From Tipula vernalis (Eukaryota; Arthropoda; Insecta; Diptera; Tipulidae), in contig OY282558.1 of NCBI GenBank assembly GCA_958295665.1, positions 17,173,409 to 17,237,408 of the forward strand: DNA of 64,000 bases, read 5' to 3'. A program made the position numbers and the translations under genes. Shown in pieces: positions 12,177 to 23,830 of the stretch (the first letter of the stretch is position 1; every line of letters starts with the position of its first letter). The notes beneath the pieces were generated by a model. The model was not told the origin of the DNA, ran no database searches, and saw nothing but the letters and a program-made list of their open reading frames with translations.

Positions 12177-12270
12177 TGTTAACGCCACCCTGAAGTTATC
12201 CCAGGCTTTTATTCCAGGAAAATTGGAAATTAGTTCCATAACGACGAGCGAAAAAACCTATCGCAGATTT
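12177..12270 (+). repeat. Left arm of inverted repeat pair flanking BEL-1
   Basis: This segment (with TGAAGTTATCCCAGGC and TTCCAGGAAAATT, then ACGAGCGAAAAA) is the reverse complement, imperfectly, of 18503-18610. A further match lies at about 12400-12450 (CTCAGGATT..GGCCCTGGAAATTTG) against 18265-18310. The pair probably marks a DNA transposon or two inverted MITEs around BEL-1. Confidence 0.6.
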
Positions 12271-12778
12271 TTTTCTACGTTATTTAAATGTACGAGCATT
12301 AAAATTTATTCCAGGCTTTTTACAAGAGCCAAAAACCCATCCTAGGATTTTTATTTATTATACGATTTTTTTCTCGAAGTTACAATAAGAATAAAAAAAA
12401 ACTGCTCAGGATTACGGTGGCCCTGGAAATTTGCTATCACAATACAGTAGAGAATTTTCGCCACCTCAGTAAATGTGTAGCCTTCCCTCAGTTAAAAAAT
12501 GGATAAAATAAAAGAAAAAAAATTCTTATAGTCAAGATTGTTGTGACCTATGGTAATCTATGGTTTATTGTGGTTTGTACCATTTAATAATTTACACTCC
12601 GATTGTTTAGAGTAAAATATTTTTATTGTGCACAGGATAATTTTACAAATTAATTTTCACAAAACTTAGTTAATTAACTAATTAATTGATTAATTCCCAA
12701 CAAACTGTGTTAATTCGAAACAATTAGGGATTTTGTTTTTTTAGATTTATTTTTGATTTAAAAAAAATTTTTTTTTTA
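12271..12778. other. Non-coding DNA between inverted-repeat arm and BEL-1 LTR
   Basis: This stretch includes another degenerate copy of the TTCCAGGCTTTT string (near 12312) and the GGCCCTGGAAATTTG match to the right-hand tandem units. The rest is AT-rich with no gene. Confidence 0.4.
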
Positions 12779-13343
12779 TGTATCTGATGTGTCACCGTAT
12801 GAGAGCGAAATTTGTAATGTCGTGTTTTATTTTGTTTTTTTGTATCTTTGTTTTGTGCTGCGCGGTGGGTATACCTGTTCGCATGCGAACGAATCGATTC
12901 ATTGCGGTGGTGAGATTATTTCGAGCCGCCACAGGACTCTCTCGCAAGTGATTTTCCCCTCCCTAGGGAATTGTTTTACACCAAGCTTCGGTGCCACGAA
13001 CAATATAGTAAAGCTCGATGTAAAAAATGATGGCGCAATAACAAAATGTATTGGTTCGGTTGATAATGGCGGTCAGTAAAATAAAAACACTTTTACGAAA
13101 TAATTTAATTTATAATGTTTATTTTTGATCTGATCGCCTCGGCTGATGATTTTAGAAGAGATTGATTTTTTTTTACAGAAATATAATTTTTACATTTTTA
13201 TATAATTTCAGGTTATGGCAAACAACAAATTGAATAGCTCGTAATTCATAACTTAAAGATAAGTGTATAATTGAAATATATTAAATATTAATTCTTAATG
13301 TTGTTACATATTTTGCTTGCAGCTTCTGTTGGTGGCTTCAACA
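12779..13343 (-). repeat. Probable 3' LTR of BEL-1
   Basis: On the minus strand it starts TGTTGAAGCC right after the purine/GC-rich GGCGGCCGG tract that ends the BEL internal region, and could end at ATACA (12779). It contains AATAAA near its end and a palindromic TTCGCATGCGAA. The start is well supported. The end is a guess because no partner LTR is present. The plus-strand open frame at 12789-13079 is accidental. Confidence 0.45.
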
Positions 13344-13368
13344 TACCGGCCGCCTTGAATCAGTTGAT

Positions 13369-14844
13369 TCAACACACAGGGAGTAAACATAATTTGTGTA
13401 TTGGTCGTTTCATGTTTCCTGATGAAGTTTTAAGTGTCACGACTCTGATTTGATTATCAGATCCTGAATGCAGCTCGACTATTTTACCCAATAACCACTT
13501 TGATGGGGGTATATTATTTTCTTTGATGAGAACAATATCGCCAGTTTTCAAAATATTTTGTTTTTTTATGACATTTGCTTCTGTGCTGTAAGGTTGTAAG
13601 ATACTTTAGAGACCATCTTTTCCATAAGTGCTGATTCATGTGTTGGATCATCTGCCATCTGGATAGTTTTGATATTTTAACATCGGAGAAATCTTCAGCA
13701 GGCAGCTGTACTGTAGGTCGACCAATCAGAAAATGACCTGGTGTTAAGTAATCAGTATCCTCACTTGACAATACGCAAATTGGCCTCGAATTTAACATTG
13801 CTTCTACCTCGACTAGCAACGTTGTAAACTCTTCAATGGTGAATATGTGTCCATCGGTTACTCTTCGCAGGTGGTATTTTGCACTTTTGACAGCAGCTTT
13901 CCAGAGTCCCCCAAAATGTGGTGCGCTTGGAGGAATAAATTTGAATGAAATCTGGTCTGTCAATAAAAAATTTGAAAAAATATTAGTATTTTGTCTCAAG
14001 AATTTAAACAATTCATTTAAGTGATTGCGAGCTCCAATAAAATTTGTCCCATTGTCGCTGAGAATTTCATTTGGTACTCCTCTGCGGGCTATAAATCTTT
14101 TGAGGCCAGGTATATATGCATCGGTGGTCAGATCGGAGACGAGCTTAATATGCACAGCTTTGGTCGCTAGACAAACGAAAATACAAATGTAGCTCTTGTA
14201 TGTCTTCTAACCTCTTCCTTTGGTTAAGTGGATTGGAAATGGACCTGCATAATCTACTCCAACTTTGTAAAAAGGACGGATTAGTTCTACTCTTTGAATT
14301 GGAAATTCGCCCATGACTTGATTGAGTTCTTTTGCATCATACTTGACACATTTTACACAAGTATGAACTACTTTGTGAACTAAATTTCTGAGGGCCCGGC
14401 ATGCAGGTAACGTAAATGGTGTTCTCTCACTATGATTTCTGTTAGCTTTTCCTTGGCTGTCAGAATTATTGGATGTTTTACATTATATGTAATGGACGCA
14501 TTTGATAATCTTCCACCAACTCGTACTAATCCTGCTTCATCAATAAATGGCTTCAGATATTTTAGTTTACTGGATGTCGGTAATTCTTGGTTGGATTTCA
14601 TCATTTTGATCTCTAGTCCAAATTGTTTATGTTGTATGTGAGTAAGCAAAAGACAACGAGGTTTTTGCAATTCGGAACTGAACAGGTAGGGTGAAGCATT
14701 TGGTAATCGTTTTTCTTTTATATTAATGAATCGCAATACATAAGCTAATATTCGGACTATTTTATTAAAACTCGAAAATTTGTCTATTAATTCATCTAAT
14801 ATATTTGGGTTATTAATTTGTGTGGTTAGTGATTGGATGTGCAT
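13369..14844 (-). pseudogene. BEL-1 RNase H end and integrase, broken
   Basis: Minus-strand frame 14380-14844 carries the region before the integrase and its zinc-binding part (V-G-G-R-L, E-H-H-L-R-Y-L-H-A-G). Frame 13514-14155 carries the core with S-D-N-G-T-N-F (second catalytic Asp), P-H-F-G-G-L-W-K-A-A-V-K, and L-N-S-R-P-I then L-T-P-G-H-F-L-I-G, all BEL/Pao hallmarks. Frame 13369-13551 holds the C-terminal domain (K-T-G-D-I-V-L-I-K, P-P-S-K-W). The three pieces are in different frames, so this integrase is inactive as read. Confidence 0.85.
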
Positions 14845-14900
14845 TTCTTATGTTGTACAATACCGTATTCTTGTATCATTAGGTCAGCTCTTCGTATTAG

Positions 14901-16771
14901 TCAACCATTTTGGACCATTCCACCATAAATTAAGGCCTTGTAATTTTTCTGGATCAATTCCCCTTGAAGCGCAATCAGCAGGATTATCTTGAGTATCAAC
15001 GTGCCTCCACTGCGCTCTATCCATATGTGTAAGGATTTCTCCAGTCCTGTTGCCGACAAATTATTCCATTTAGAAGGATGCGCTGACAGCCAATCCAAGA
15101 CGATTGTGGAGTCTGTCCATGCGACTACTTCTAAGATTTATCTTTTCAATGCTTTTTCGACGGTTGACAGAAGTCTGGTCAATAGTAATGCACCGCACAA
15201 CTACTAAACGAGGAATTGAAATTTGCTTAATCGGAGCCACCTTAGTTTTTGCTGACAACAGTTTAATAACTGAATTCCCATTTGGATCGATTATTTGGCC
15301 GTAAACGACTGCTGAATATGCGTTTTTTGAAGCATCAGAGAATCCATGTAAGGTAAGCTTGCTGTTAACACTTGTATTTAGGTATCTGTCCAACGTGATG
15401 TTTTCAATTTTAGGTAAGTTGTCCCGTATTTTTAACCATTTAGCTACTAAGTCATTTGGTAACTGATCATCCCATCTAAGATTTTCTGCCCACAAAGTTT
15501 GAAAAAATATTTTTACCGCTATTGTCACTGGTGCAAGCCATCCCAAAGGGTCAAACAATCGACTTGCTTCTGACAAAATTCCTCTTTTAGTTAACGTTGA
15601 TTGGTCGTCTAGGTTAACTTTGAATTGGAAGCAGTCGGTTGTTGGGTTCCAGTGCAACCCTAACACTTTAACGTTGCTTGATTCCTCAATTTCTAAAACG
15701 TTTTGTTGATTATTCGTTGCGGTAATATTGTTCAGCACGTCTTTCTCGTTAGATAGCCATTTCCTGAGCAAAAATCCTGAACTTGATAAAATTAAATTAA
15801 CTTCGTCTCTCAATTTGATAGCGTCCTCAATTGTGTCAGCTGAAGTCATTAGGTCATCTACGTACATCTCATTTTTAATGTGACTTACTGCTTCTGGGAA
15901 CGATTCTCGGAATTTGTTTGCTGCTTCATTAATGGCGCGTATGGCTAAATATGTTGCACTGGCTGTACCATAGGTAACAGTCTGGAGTTCGTAGGTGGTA
16001 AACGGTGTAATTGGTGATTATTCTCTGGTATTTGGTATCTTGTGCTGCTACTCGAACCTGGCGGTACATTTTTGCGACATCAGCGGTTATTGCAATCTTG
16101 TACTTCCTGAAACGACATAAAGTTTCGTAAAGAGTTGGTTGAACTGTTGGTCCAACTGCGAGGCATTCATTTATTGATGTTCCGCTATCCGTTTTACAAG
16201 AACCGTCAAAAACCGCTCTTAATTTGGTCGTACTACTAGTACTTTTAAATACGCCATGATCGGGTAGGTAACAACCGTTGATTTTGTTTTGGTCTTCGCT
16301 GATTGGTTTCATATGGCCCAATTGTATATATTCACTCATAAAATCCTTGTACATTGAAGCAAACTTTTGATCTTTTAGAAAGCGTTTCTCCATTGAATAC
16401 ATTCGCTGTAATGATGTTCGAAAAGAGCAACCCAAAATAGTTGGAGAAAGTTTAAACGGTAAGCGTACTTCAAATCGGCCGTTACTGGTGGTTATGATGG
16501 TTTCCGTAAAATGCTGTTCACAAAACTTCTCCTCTTGTGACAAATGATTACTGGTGGCCTCAATTGCATCGATTTCCCAGAACTTACGTAATGATTTGTC
16601 GAGGTTATCTTCAGGACTACCAATATTAATTGTAACAGATTGTATGTGCGACACTGCCCTTGATCCACCCGCAATTACCCATCTCAATTGCGTGTTTTGC
16701 AAATTGATTCCGTTGTAAGTAGCTTTTCCTTCTGAAAGTATTTCGAAAAAGGTATCTGATAATAATATCAA
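14901..16771 (-). pseudogene. BEL-1 reverse transcriptase and RNase H, broken
   Basis: Frame 15929-16771 contains the start of the BEL RT (L-R-K-F-W-E-I-D, then L-R-A-V-F-D-G-S and I-T-A-D-V-A-K-M-Y-R-Q-V). After a frameshift near 15950, frame 15070-15867 begins at the catalytic Y-V-D-D-L and runs through the connection region (L-F-D-P-L-G-W-L-A-P-V) into RNase H (H-G-F-S-D-A-S). The RNase H tail (D-W-L-S-A-H-P) is in a third frame at 14901-15098. The active-site Y-V-D-D is kept, but the protein is split by frameshifts. Confidence 0.85.
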
Positions 16772-17084
16772 TTTCCTTGCCTTTGTAAAAATATGGATCT
16801 GCCAGTTCGTATTGATTAAAATAATTGAGGTTAATAAAATTTGCTATGGATGGTTGTTTCGCAGTTAGTTTTGGGAACACGAATGCATCTATTTGTATAT
16901 TTGGTACTTGTTTGTTCCACGGTGTGTTGTTTAATAATACTAGCCCCTTTGTGTAACCATTGGTTGCAGCTCCAATACCCGTTATGACAATCTTAGCGTT
17001 GCTTCGTTTTAGCTTTAGTCTTTGCGCACAACTCTCTGTAATGAAGGATCCTTGTGACCCTGAATCCAGCAATACTCGACACAA
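16626..17084 (-). pseudogene. BEL-1 aspartic protease region
   Basis: The frame starts with V-L-L-D-S-G-S-Q-G-S-F-I-T-E, the BEL-type retropepsin active site (Asp-Ser-Gly), followed by a protease-like body. It overlaps the next frame by about 145 bp and is offset from it, so a frameshift separates protease from RT. The family releases mature element proteins by cleaving the polyprotein. Confidence 0.75.
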
Positions 17085-17168
17085 GTGTTGTTAGTTCAAG
17101 CCGTTAATTACATTAACTAAAGCGGTTGGTAATAGGGAACATTCCTGATTGGTGTTGATGATGTTGCT

Positions 17169-17648
17169 TTAAGACTTTGACTCTTGACTTTTCTGCGCAG
17201 CATTGGTTGATTCTCTTGTCAAAGTTGTGCTATCGTGGACAAGAGAGTGATGTTTTCGGTTGCATTCTCTACATCGAAATTTTGATTTACAGATGTAGAC
17301 GTTGTGGTTATCGTTAAGGCAATTAAAGCATCTTCCATCTTTTTTCAAAAGACCCTTGCGTTCTTCAATTGACATGCCTTTGAACTTGGCACATTCGAAT
17401 AATCTATGATGCTCTGCAGGACAAAGTGAACATGGTTGGACTTGAGAACTTGAAACGACATGACTTTTAATGGTGGGTTTAATCGGCATAACTTGTGAAT
17501 GAAAGCGTTTAGTTTGGCTCTTTATTGATTCAAGTGCATCGATTCGCTTGGTTAAGAAATCAAAAAATTGTTTAATGTTTAGCAAATCATAATCCGCTGA
17601 AGACTGTGCCCACAAGCTGCCGGTTTCGTCATCTAATTTGCTAACCAT
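17169..17648 (-). pseudogene. BEL-1 Gag C-terminal part with zinc knuckles
   Basis: The frame holds the end of the BEL Gag helical region (K-L-D-D-E-T, F-F-D-F-L-T-K-R, L-E) followed by cysteine clusters C-S-L-C...H-H-R-L-F-E-C, C-F-N-C-L-N-D-N-H and C-R-E-C-N-R-K-H-H-S-L-V-H. This is the typical BEL Gag zinc-finger array. The N-terminal two thirds of Gag are missing because the element is cut at about 17650. Confidence 0.8.
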
Positions 17649-17650
17649 TA

Positions 17651-18028
17651 TATGGATTTGGAAATGTTATGCGAAAAGTTATGCGAAATGCGAAATGTTA
17701 TGCGGTGTGTGGAAGATGCTTCGACGTAGTGATGCTGCAATAAACGGGCGATTGTACCCAGTGGATGTTTCGCATAGGCGAGCGTGTTGCCTTGTTGAAA
17801 TCCGAGATGAGACTAATTTTTGATTTATTCAATTAAATTTAATTTTATTTTGTGTTATGTTTCTATCAGTTTGCCGTGCTGCGATTGGTCCAGCCAAGCA
17901 CAAAGGGGAAGTCAATCCAACACGCATTCCATGTGGCATGTGTGCCGCCAAGTTTGTAGTGGTTATTTGGGTGAACCGCTACAGACCCTTGAAATTTGCT
18001 ACGCCAATCGAGGAAATCAGGGTCATAA
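17651..18028. other. Unassigned DNA at truncated 5' edge of BEL-1
   Basis: Somewhat higher GC than its surroundings, with ATGCGAAA-type short direct repeats near 17665-17705. It may be remaining element sequence or the flank. No match to the 3' LTR was seen. Confidence 0.3.
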
Positions 18029-18480
18029 CAATCTTGACCATAAGAATTTTATGATTTTGTTTTTCATTTTTAAATATAGTCAACAGAACAACCAACTAAA
18101 CCGATATAACAAATTTCCAGATCCACCATAATCATGAACCGATTTTTTATTTTTTTTATTCATCATTAACTACGGAAAGGCATTTATTGTTAAACTTCTA
18201 ACAAGCAAACTGGGTTCAGAATTAGTCGAGAGATAGCTAATGGGACCTGCTACTAAACCGAAATAACAAATTTCCAGGGCCAACATACAAATCCTGAACA
18301 AAATAATTTTTTTTTAAATCAGTTTTAACTATGGGGATGAAAATGTTAACGAACAAAACGGGTCCACAATTAATACTACTAGAACTCCTACTATATTGAT
18401 ATAACTAATTTCCAGGGCAACCATAATCTCGACAATAAGAATTATTTTAATTTTTTTAATTAATTTTTAGCTAAGAGAAA
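18029..18480. repeat. Tandem degenerate units of about 140-160 bp
   Basis: Three units begin with similar strings: CCGATATAACAAATTTCCAG (about 18100), CCGAAATAACAAATTTCCAG (about 18258) and TTGATATAACTAATTTCCAG (about 18397). A partial unit near 18029 shares AACAATCTTGACCATAAGAA. One inverted copy lies at about 12400-12450 on the other side of BEL-1. These look like subterminal repeats of the element that BEL-1 interrupts. Confidence 0.6.
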
Positions 18481-18502
18481 AAAAATCGTTTAATAAATAC
18501 AA

Positions 18503-18610
18503 ATGCTGGGATGGGCTTTTTCGCTCGTATAAAGAGTCTCTTGTTGTCGGAGGTAACTTCAAATTTTCCTGGGATTAAAGTCTGGGATAACTTCAAGGCA
18601 GTTTGTTAAC
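18503..18610 (-). repeat. Right arm of inverted repeat pair flanking BEL-1
   Basis: Imperfect reverse complement of 12177-12270. The shared strings on the minus strand are TTGAAGTTATCCCAGAC, CCCAGGAAAATTTG and ACGAGCGAAAAAGCCCATC. Confidence 0.6.
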
Positions 18611-18612
18611 TA

Positions 18613-21600
18613 AATGACGTATTATGGCTTAGCTTGTTGGAAGTGTACTTTTTATGTCAGAATTCAACCAATTGTAATTTCACAAAAATATTTAATAAGT
18701 ATTGTGAAAAGTAAGCCGAGGGTAACTAAATGTTAGCCTTTATTTCAATCCTTGGAAATTTTCCCCATAAGACATTTATTTCTGTTTAAAGTTATGAAGC
18801 GCAATTTTATTGAATTAGAAATGACTAACTATTGTCTAAGAAATAGGCATCACATACATGTTCGAAAATTTGTAACCACCATATTCAAAATTCATTTTTT
18901 ATTTTAGTCTTCCCGATGATTTGAAAACATTTACTAAACTTAAGTTGTTTACTATATCATTTAAATTATTCTAATCAACATAAATGATTTGATGCACTTT
19001 CAATTTATTCTTCTCATTTTTACTTCAGATTGGCTGCGTTCCACAGATTGTATAAATCCTTGTTGCATGAAGAATGCAATATGCCGTGCCAACATTACTT
19101 TGAAACAGTGGCAAACTATATCAATTCAAATAATTTTGAAATAAATGATGTAGTTGATATCCCTATAATATGATATGTGATGTTATCTTTGTTACCTGAT
19201 TTGATTTTCGAAATCTCTCACTTCTCGGGAAAAACGGCAAAACTGGAAATTGGTTGAAGAGGAATCGCAAAGGATTCCCCGTGGTCTCCGCGTGCCTTTT
19301 TAAAACAAAAGCTGGTATATTGTTAGGTTCACATTCATTACAAAACACTTAAGAGTAAATAACATACTCTCTTCGATGATAACTAGAGGTATGATTAATT
19401 TGTTGTTGTTACCAGTATATTCGCTTATTGTCACTTTTCACTATTTTAGCTTAACTGGTTGCGATTTTTAGATGTAAAGGAACTGCGGAGTGAAATATAA
19501 TTTTCAAAAGCAAATGTCAATATCTCGTCAAATTTTTTCACGGTTAACTTTAGATCATCAGTATAGAAGAGTAGTCCACCTGATTGATGTTAAACGAATT
19601 ATCGAGTTAGTATAGAAGAAGTTAGTTAGAATAATAAACCTAAAGTTATCCCATTGGCATTGGAAATGCTATTAGATTGTATTACGTGTGTCTTATCCTT
19701 GTAAACCAGGCACCTCATCCATCACTATTTTCAACCCTTTTTTGGGATCGTTGCGAAAATCTTTTAGGTGTCTCCACATTAGTTAAGTTAGATCTAAATA
19801 TATGCAATATTTTGTTTACCGAAACACTTACAATAAATACAATATGCATGTATTTATACCTTAGTAACTAGTGACCACCCGGTACAATAAATAGCCATTA
19901 TCTAAAGGTGGAATTTATTACATAAAATTTAAATATTACTTTCTATGTTTCATATCACCTTTAGACACCAAACACACAAAAAAAGGGATCTCGCTTTCTC
20001 AACGTCGATTTCAATTACATTAATTATAGAGAGAGGAATTTATTAAATGTATAATGGTTTTTCGTATTTATACCATTCTTATTATATTTAATCACCTCCG
20101 ACCACTCCCCTCCCAACCAGAAACTATATTACTCGTATATACAGTCATAGAACCAAAAAAAAAAAAAAAGTAAACAAATAAATTTGCTACTGTGTTCAAA
20201 TCACAACAAAGCAAATTTTGTGCGCCAGTTTTTTGCCATAAATAAAATTGAAAATTAATCTTATAAAAATTAGAAAAGATTACTTAAGACTTATGTACGC
20301 TATTATATGATTATAATTATAATTGAAAAGTTAAATAAAGAACAAAAATAAAAATGAAACGATTTTCGTGAATTTAAGACGATAGAGGATGAGGAAAATG
20401 TAACGCAGAAGGGTTGCTATTGTATTTTCATCACATTTTCGTTGATTCCTCTCGTCTTTCGGTTGTTGTGTAACACAATAATCAACCACTAAGACGACAA
20501 AAAGAAAATTTATTTAGAACTTTTCAATTAAGAAAATTAACGAAACCATTTAAATTTTTTTTTTTTTTTTTAGAAGATTAAATTTATTTATTTTGGAAAA
20601 AAAAAGAAAATTGTTAAAATATTTCTAAACTTAAGTAATAATTTAAGCCTAGGTAGGTGGATACAGAATTGAACAATTGTTGGAAAATGGGTGACTTTAA
20701 ATAAAAATATTTTGATATAAAGTTAAAATACCAAATATATTGCGACATTATAAAAGTAAACTCGTGGTGTAATAGGACGGACACGACACATTCAAATTCG
20801 TAAACAAAGTTTGATTACCCAAAAGAGGACAGCTGAAACACAAATTATCTGTCAATGAAATGTTGATAAAGGAAAACGAAACTTACATCAGGAAAACATT
20901 GTAACGAAAAAAATTATCTCATTTCGAAACTAAACAAATTCACATTCTATTGAAACTAAGGCTAAGGCGAAATGTTACACAGTTATCCAAATGTGCAGAT
21001 TTTTACACATAAAGTTCAGATCACATGGACATTTTGAATAAAGAAAGTACACAAGACGATCAAGAACAACCTGTTAAAGTTTGTTTGTGAACTCCATCCT
21101 ATACCTGATACTAGTCAGAATCTGTTTCAGAGAATTGGTTTGGGCGCACGCACAAATACGCAAGAATAGTCTACAGATTTTTATAATTTTATTTTTATTT
21201 AAATTAACAATATTGTTTGAGAATATTGCTAACAAGTACTTGTGAGTTGATGCTCAATGGAACGCGAATTTTAACAAAAGAAGTAAAATATAAAACTGGT
21301 AGGTTTTTACATAAAATACGTAAAAATGAAAACAAAGGACAAAAAATAAATTAATAAATTTATTTAAATTTTTCTCAACAAAATACCGTTAATGAAAAAA
21401 AAAAATTTGACATAACCAAAATTAGTAAGTAGCCATCTACTGGAATTTTTTAAACTAAAATCGTAATGCGTAATTGCGTCTAACAACTACACCATCATTT
21501 GAACAAGAGTAGTTAATACAAATTTAATATGGAAATATTTATACTCATACTAAAATTAATTAACGTAGTGGTGATTTCTTATTTGCGCCAATTTTACAGT

Positions 21601-21861
21601 GAATAATATATTTGATTAACATCCGATACGATTACGGCAAGTTAAATTTATTTTCTTATTTTTTTTTCAATTCACTTGTCTTTTGAATATTGTTAAAATT
21701 AAATAAATTTGAACAACCTATAGGAAAAATATAAAAACTGATTAATTCCCGACCAACAATACATAGATATATGAATAGTTTGCGATTAACTATCTGCAGT
21801 ATATTATCTGCATAAATACATTTTTTGTTTTCAGTTTTGTTATATAGTTTTCAATTGGAGT
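18613..21861. other. AT-rich intergenic DNA upstream of gene B
   Basis: About 3.2 kb with poly-A/T runs (20155-20169, 20556-20571). Apart from one candidate exon at 19029-19173, listed separately, no motif, retroelement relic or splice-consistent gene was recognised. Confidence 0.45.
19029..19173 (+). CDS. Possible orphan terminal exon (very uncertain)
   Basis: A good acceptor (pyrimidine-rich TTCTTCTCATTTTTACTTCAG, ending at 19028) is followed by an open stretch of about 48 codons ending TGA at 19171-19173. The peptide has a non-random look (F-H-R-L-Y-K-S-L-L-H-E-E-C, then C-Q-H-Y-F-E-T-V-A-N-Y-I) but matches no family I recognise. No upstream exon was found. It may be a chance open frame or a relic. 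Confidence 0.15.
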
Positions 21862-23193
21862 ATGTACCATTTCCATTTATTAATTTATCCTCTAGTATTT
21901 GTGATTAAATTATGTAGCTTTATAAAGTGTGAACCAATCCATTGTGCAATGTCAAATACACCATTCTGTTTAAATAAACCTCATATACTCTGCAAAGTGA
22001 GTACAAAATTGTATAAATAAATGAAATAGTGCAAATTAAATGTTTTATTATTTACAAACAGCCAGTCTATAATTTACCACCAGAAATGAGCAATGATACA
22101 ATAAAGGCTATCTTAAAGCCATTGAACGATTTCCGGCATGATTTGCGACGCTATCAATTCATGTGTAATTTACGCGATTTTAAATGGAACATTGAATTGG
22201 CTATAATGGCACGAGAAACTTTAAAGCGTAAACATAGTAAATTTTGCTATATCACAGCAGATTTTAAAAACGTTTTGTACTTTAGTCAAGAATTTCGCAA
22301 CAAATCAAATGATGCTATGATACAAGAGTTTATTGAACATTTCATAAGCCAGATAAATCCTAATCCGCACGAAACGAACATATCAAGATCGTGGATGTTT
22401 AGCGCATACTCAACTGAGATTGGTTGTGCACAGACAAAATCGACCCTTTTACATTGTATGGTAAATGGAATTGAATTACAATACTTTAATGAAAGCTATG
22501 GATATCAAAATGAATGTAACATCGTCAAATCGGTAATAGGCAATAATATTTATGATAGTGAGAAATTAGCGTGTACCGACCATGTCATGTGTAATTTTGC
22601 CGAATTTCAAAATATAAATGAATCATTAGCAATGGATTTCACAACAACTAAATTTATTTTGAATAAATTTGATAAAAATAAACATGTTGCGTGGGATATC
22701 GATTTGCAATATTTTGCCGAACGAATAGTTAATCAAATGGTAACAAAGAATGATAAACGCGTTGCGTTAAGTGAGTACATGGGTTCACTACACTAAATTA
22801 TATGAAATAATTATACAGATTAAAATTTTAGCACAATACTCAGAGATGTCAAGGATATATTTTAGTGGGGTTCAATATTTTCGGGAACAAATTAGCAACA
22901 TTGATAGCATTTGGATGTCGCAGCCGGTCGAAAGCAAAATTGGTTGCGCCATTTTTAACACTTTTGAAGGAAGTACTCGTTATTTCCATTTATATTGCTT
23001 AACTGGAAATGAACCAGCAAAACATAGTTTTATCGAAGAATTTTTGAAATTCATTCAGTTTAATGAATCAGACTACTGGTTAATCTATGTACTTTTGATT
23101 TTAACGTATTTGGATATAATCGCTGTACTGGTCGGGTGCCAAATTTTAAAAAATTACGAACGGAAGCGTTTGATATTTTCATGCGATGTTTGA
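21862..23193 (+). CDS. CAP-like two-domain membrane protein, paralogue B
   Basis: Exons 21862-21996, 22062-22770 and 22832-23193 give 401 aa. Introns are 65 and 61 bp, both with GTGAGT donors, phases 0 and 1 as in A, C and D. The signal peptide covers about residues 1-22, and the Cys box C28...C36...C44 precedes the first intron. The first CAP-like domain (about 62-200) has L-N-D-F-R-H-D-L-R, F-K-W-N-I-E-L-A-I-M-A, S-W-M-F-S-A-Y-S-T-E-I-G-C, and C177 and C197. The second half has V-A-W-D-I-D-L-Q-Y-F-A-E-R (254-266), K-I-G-C (317-320) and Y-C (336-337). The Cys of the conserved N-D-K-C in paralogues A and D is Arg here. The transmembrane helix is at about 363-386, with a tail containing N-Y-E-R-K-R. 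B is closest to A by eye. The start was chosen by the signal peptide and exon-1 similarity; a downstream ATG inside exon 2 would lose both. Confidence 0.78.
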
Positions 23194-23830
23194 CTCCTTA
23201 TCTCTCGTAGTTGTTTTTTTTTTGTAGCACATTTATTTACAAAAATACAAATGATATAAATATTTTTTTTGTGTTATCAATTTCGCTATAATTTTAATGA
23301 AACGTACATCTATTCTGGTGTACTAAATTAGAGTGAAATTAATGCCTTCTAACTTAATATACTGAAACCAATCAAATGTGCAGAAATGATATGTAGAGTT
23401 GGAAAATTTGATTGCAGTCCCTTCCTTTTTATATAAGCATAAGAAGGTATAAAGATAAAAACGAATAACACCTGGTTTGGATTACCTACAAAATTAAAAA
23501 ACCTGTATCACGCAATACTTACGTTTAATAGAAAGCAGCATAAACGTTTTGTTTCTTTTCTTGGTTGGTTCAAAAACTGGTTCTGTAATCGAAAACGATC
23601 AATGTCTTAGGTCATTTTGATTTTTACGAAAAACAGTCAAAACTTTGTCAATATGAAAAAAACTCACTAGGTATTTGTTTAGTTTGTTTCTGCACAGTTC
23701 ATCAAAATAGGGTGGTTCCCCGTTTCCGTTTATTTTCTTTTTACAAAAATGTCAAATATTCAAAGTGCTCGATCGGCTACTTAATGAAAAATTGTATTGT
23801 CTACCGTTTCATTATTTTCTCGTAAAGCCT
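23194..23830. other. Intergenic DNA between gene B and the hexanucleotide array
   Basis: AT-rich with no gene recognised. Confidence 0.4.

Larger units (their letters stand above)
12779..17650 (-). mobile_element. BEL-1: BEL/Pao LTR retrotransposon, 5'-truncated and mutated
   Basis: On the minus strand the order is gag zinc fingers, aspartic protease, reverse transcriptase, RNase H, integrase and probable 3' LTR, which is the BEL/Pao order. Frame breaks occur between protease and RT, within RT near 15900-15960, near 15070-15098 and within the integrase C-terminus. Gag begins abruptly at about 17648, and no LTR matching 12779-13343 was seen on the right, so the 5' LTR and most of Gag are missing. 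The element lies between inverted-repeat arms at 12177-12270 and 18503-18610. Confidence 0.85.

Noticed and set aside
12789..13079. Plus-strand 96-codon frame
   Set aside because: It lies inside the probable BEL-1 LTR, antisense to the element, with no protein features.
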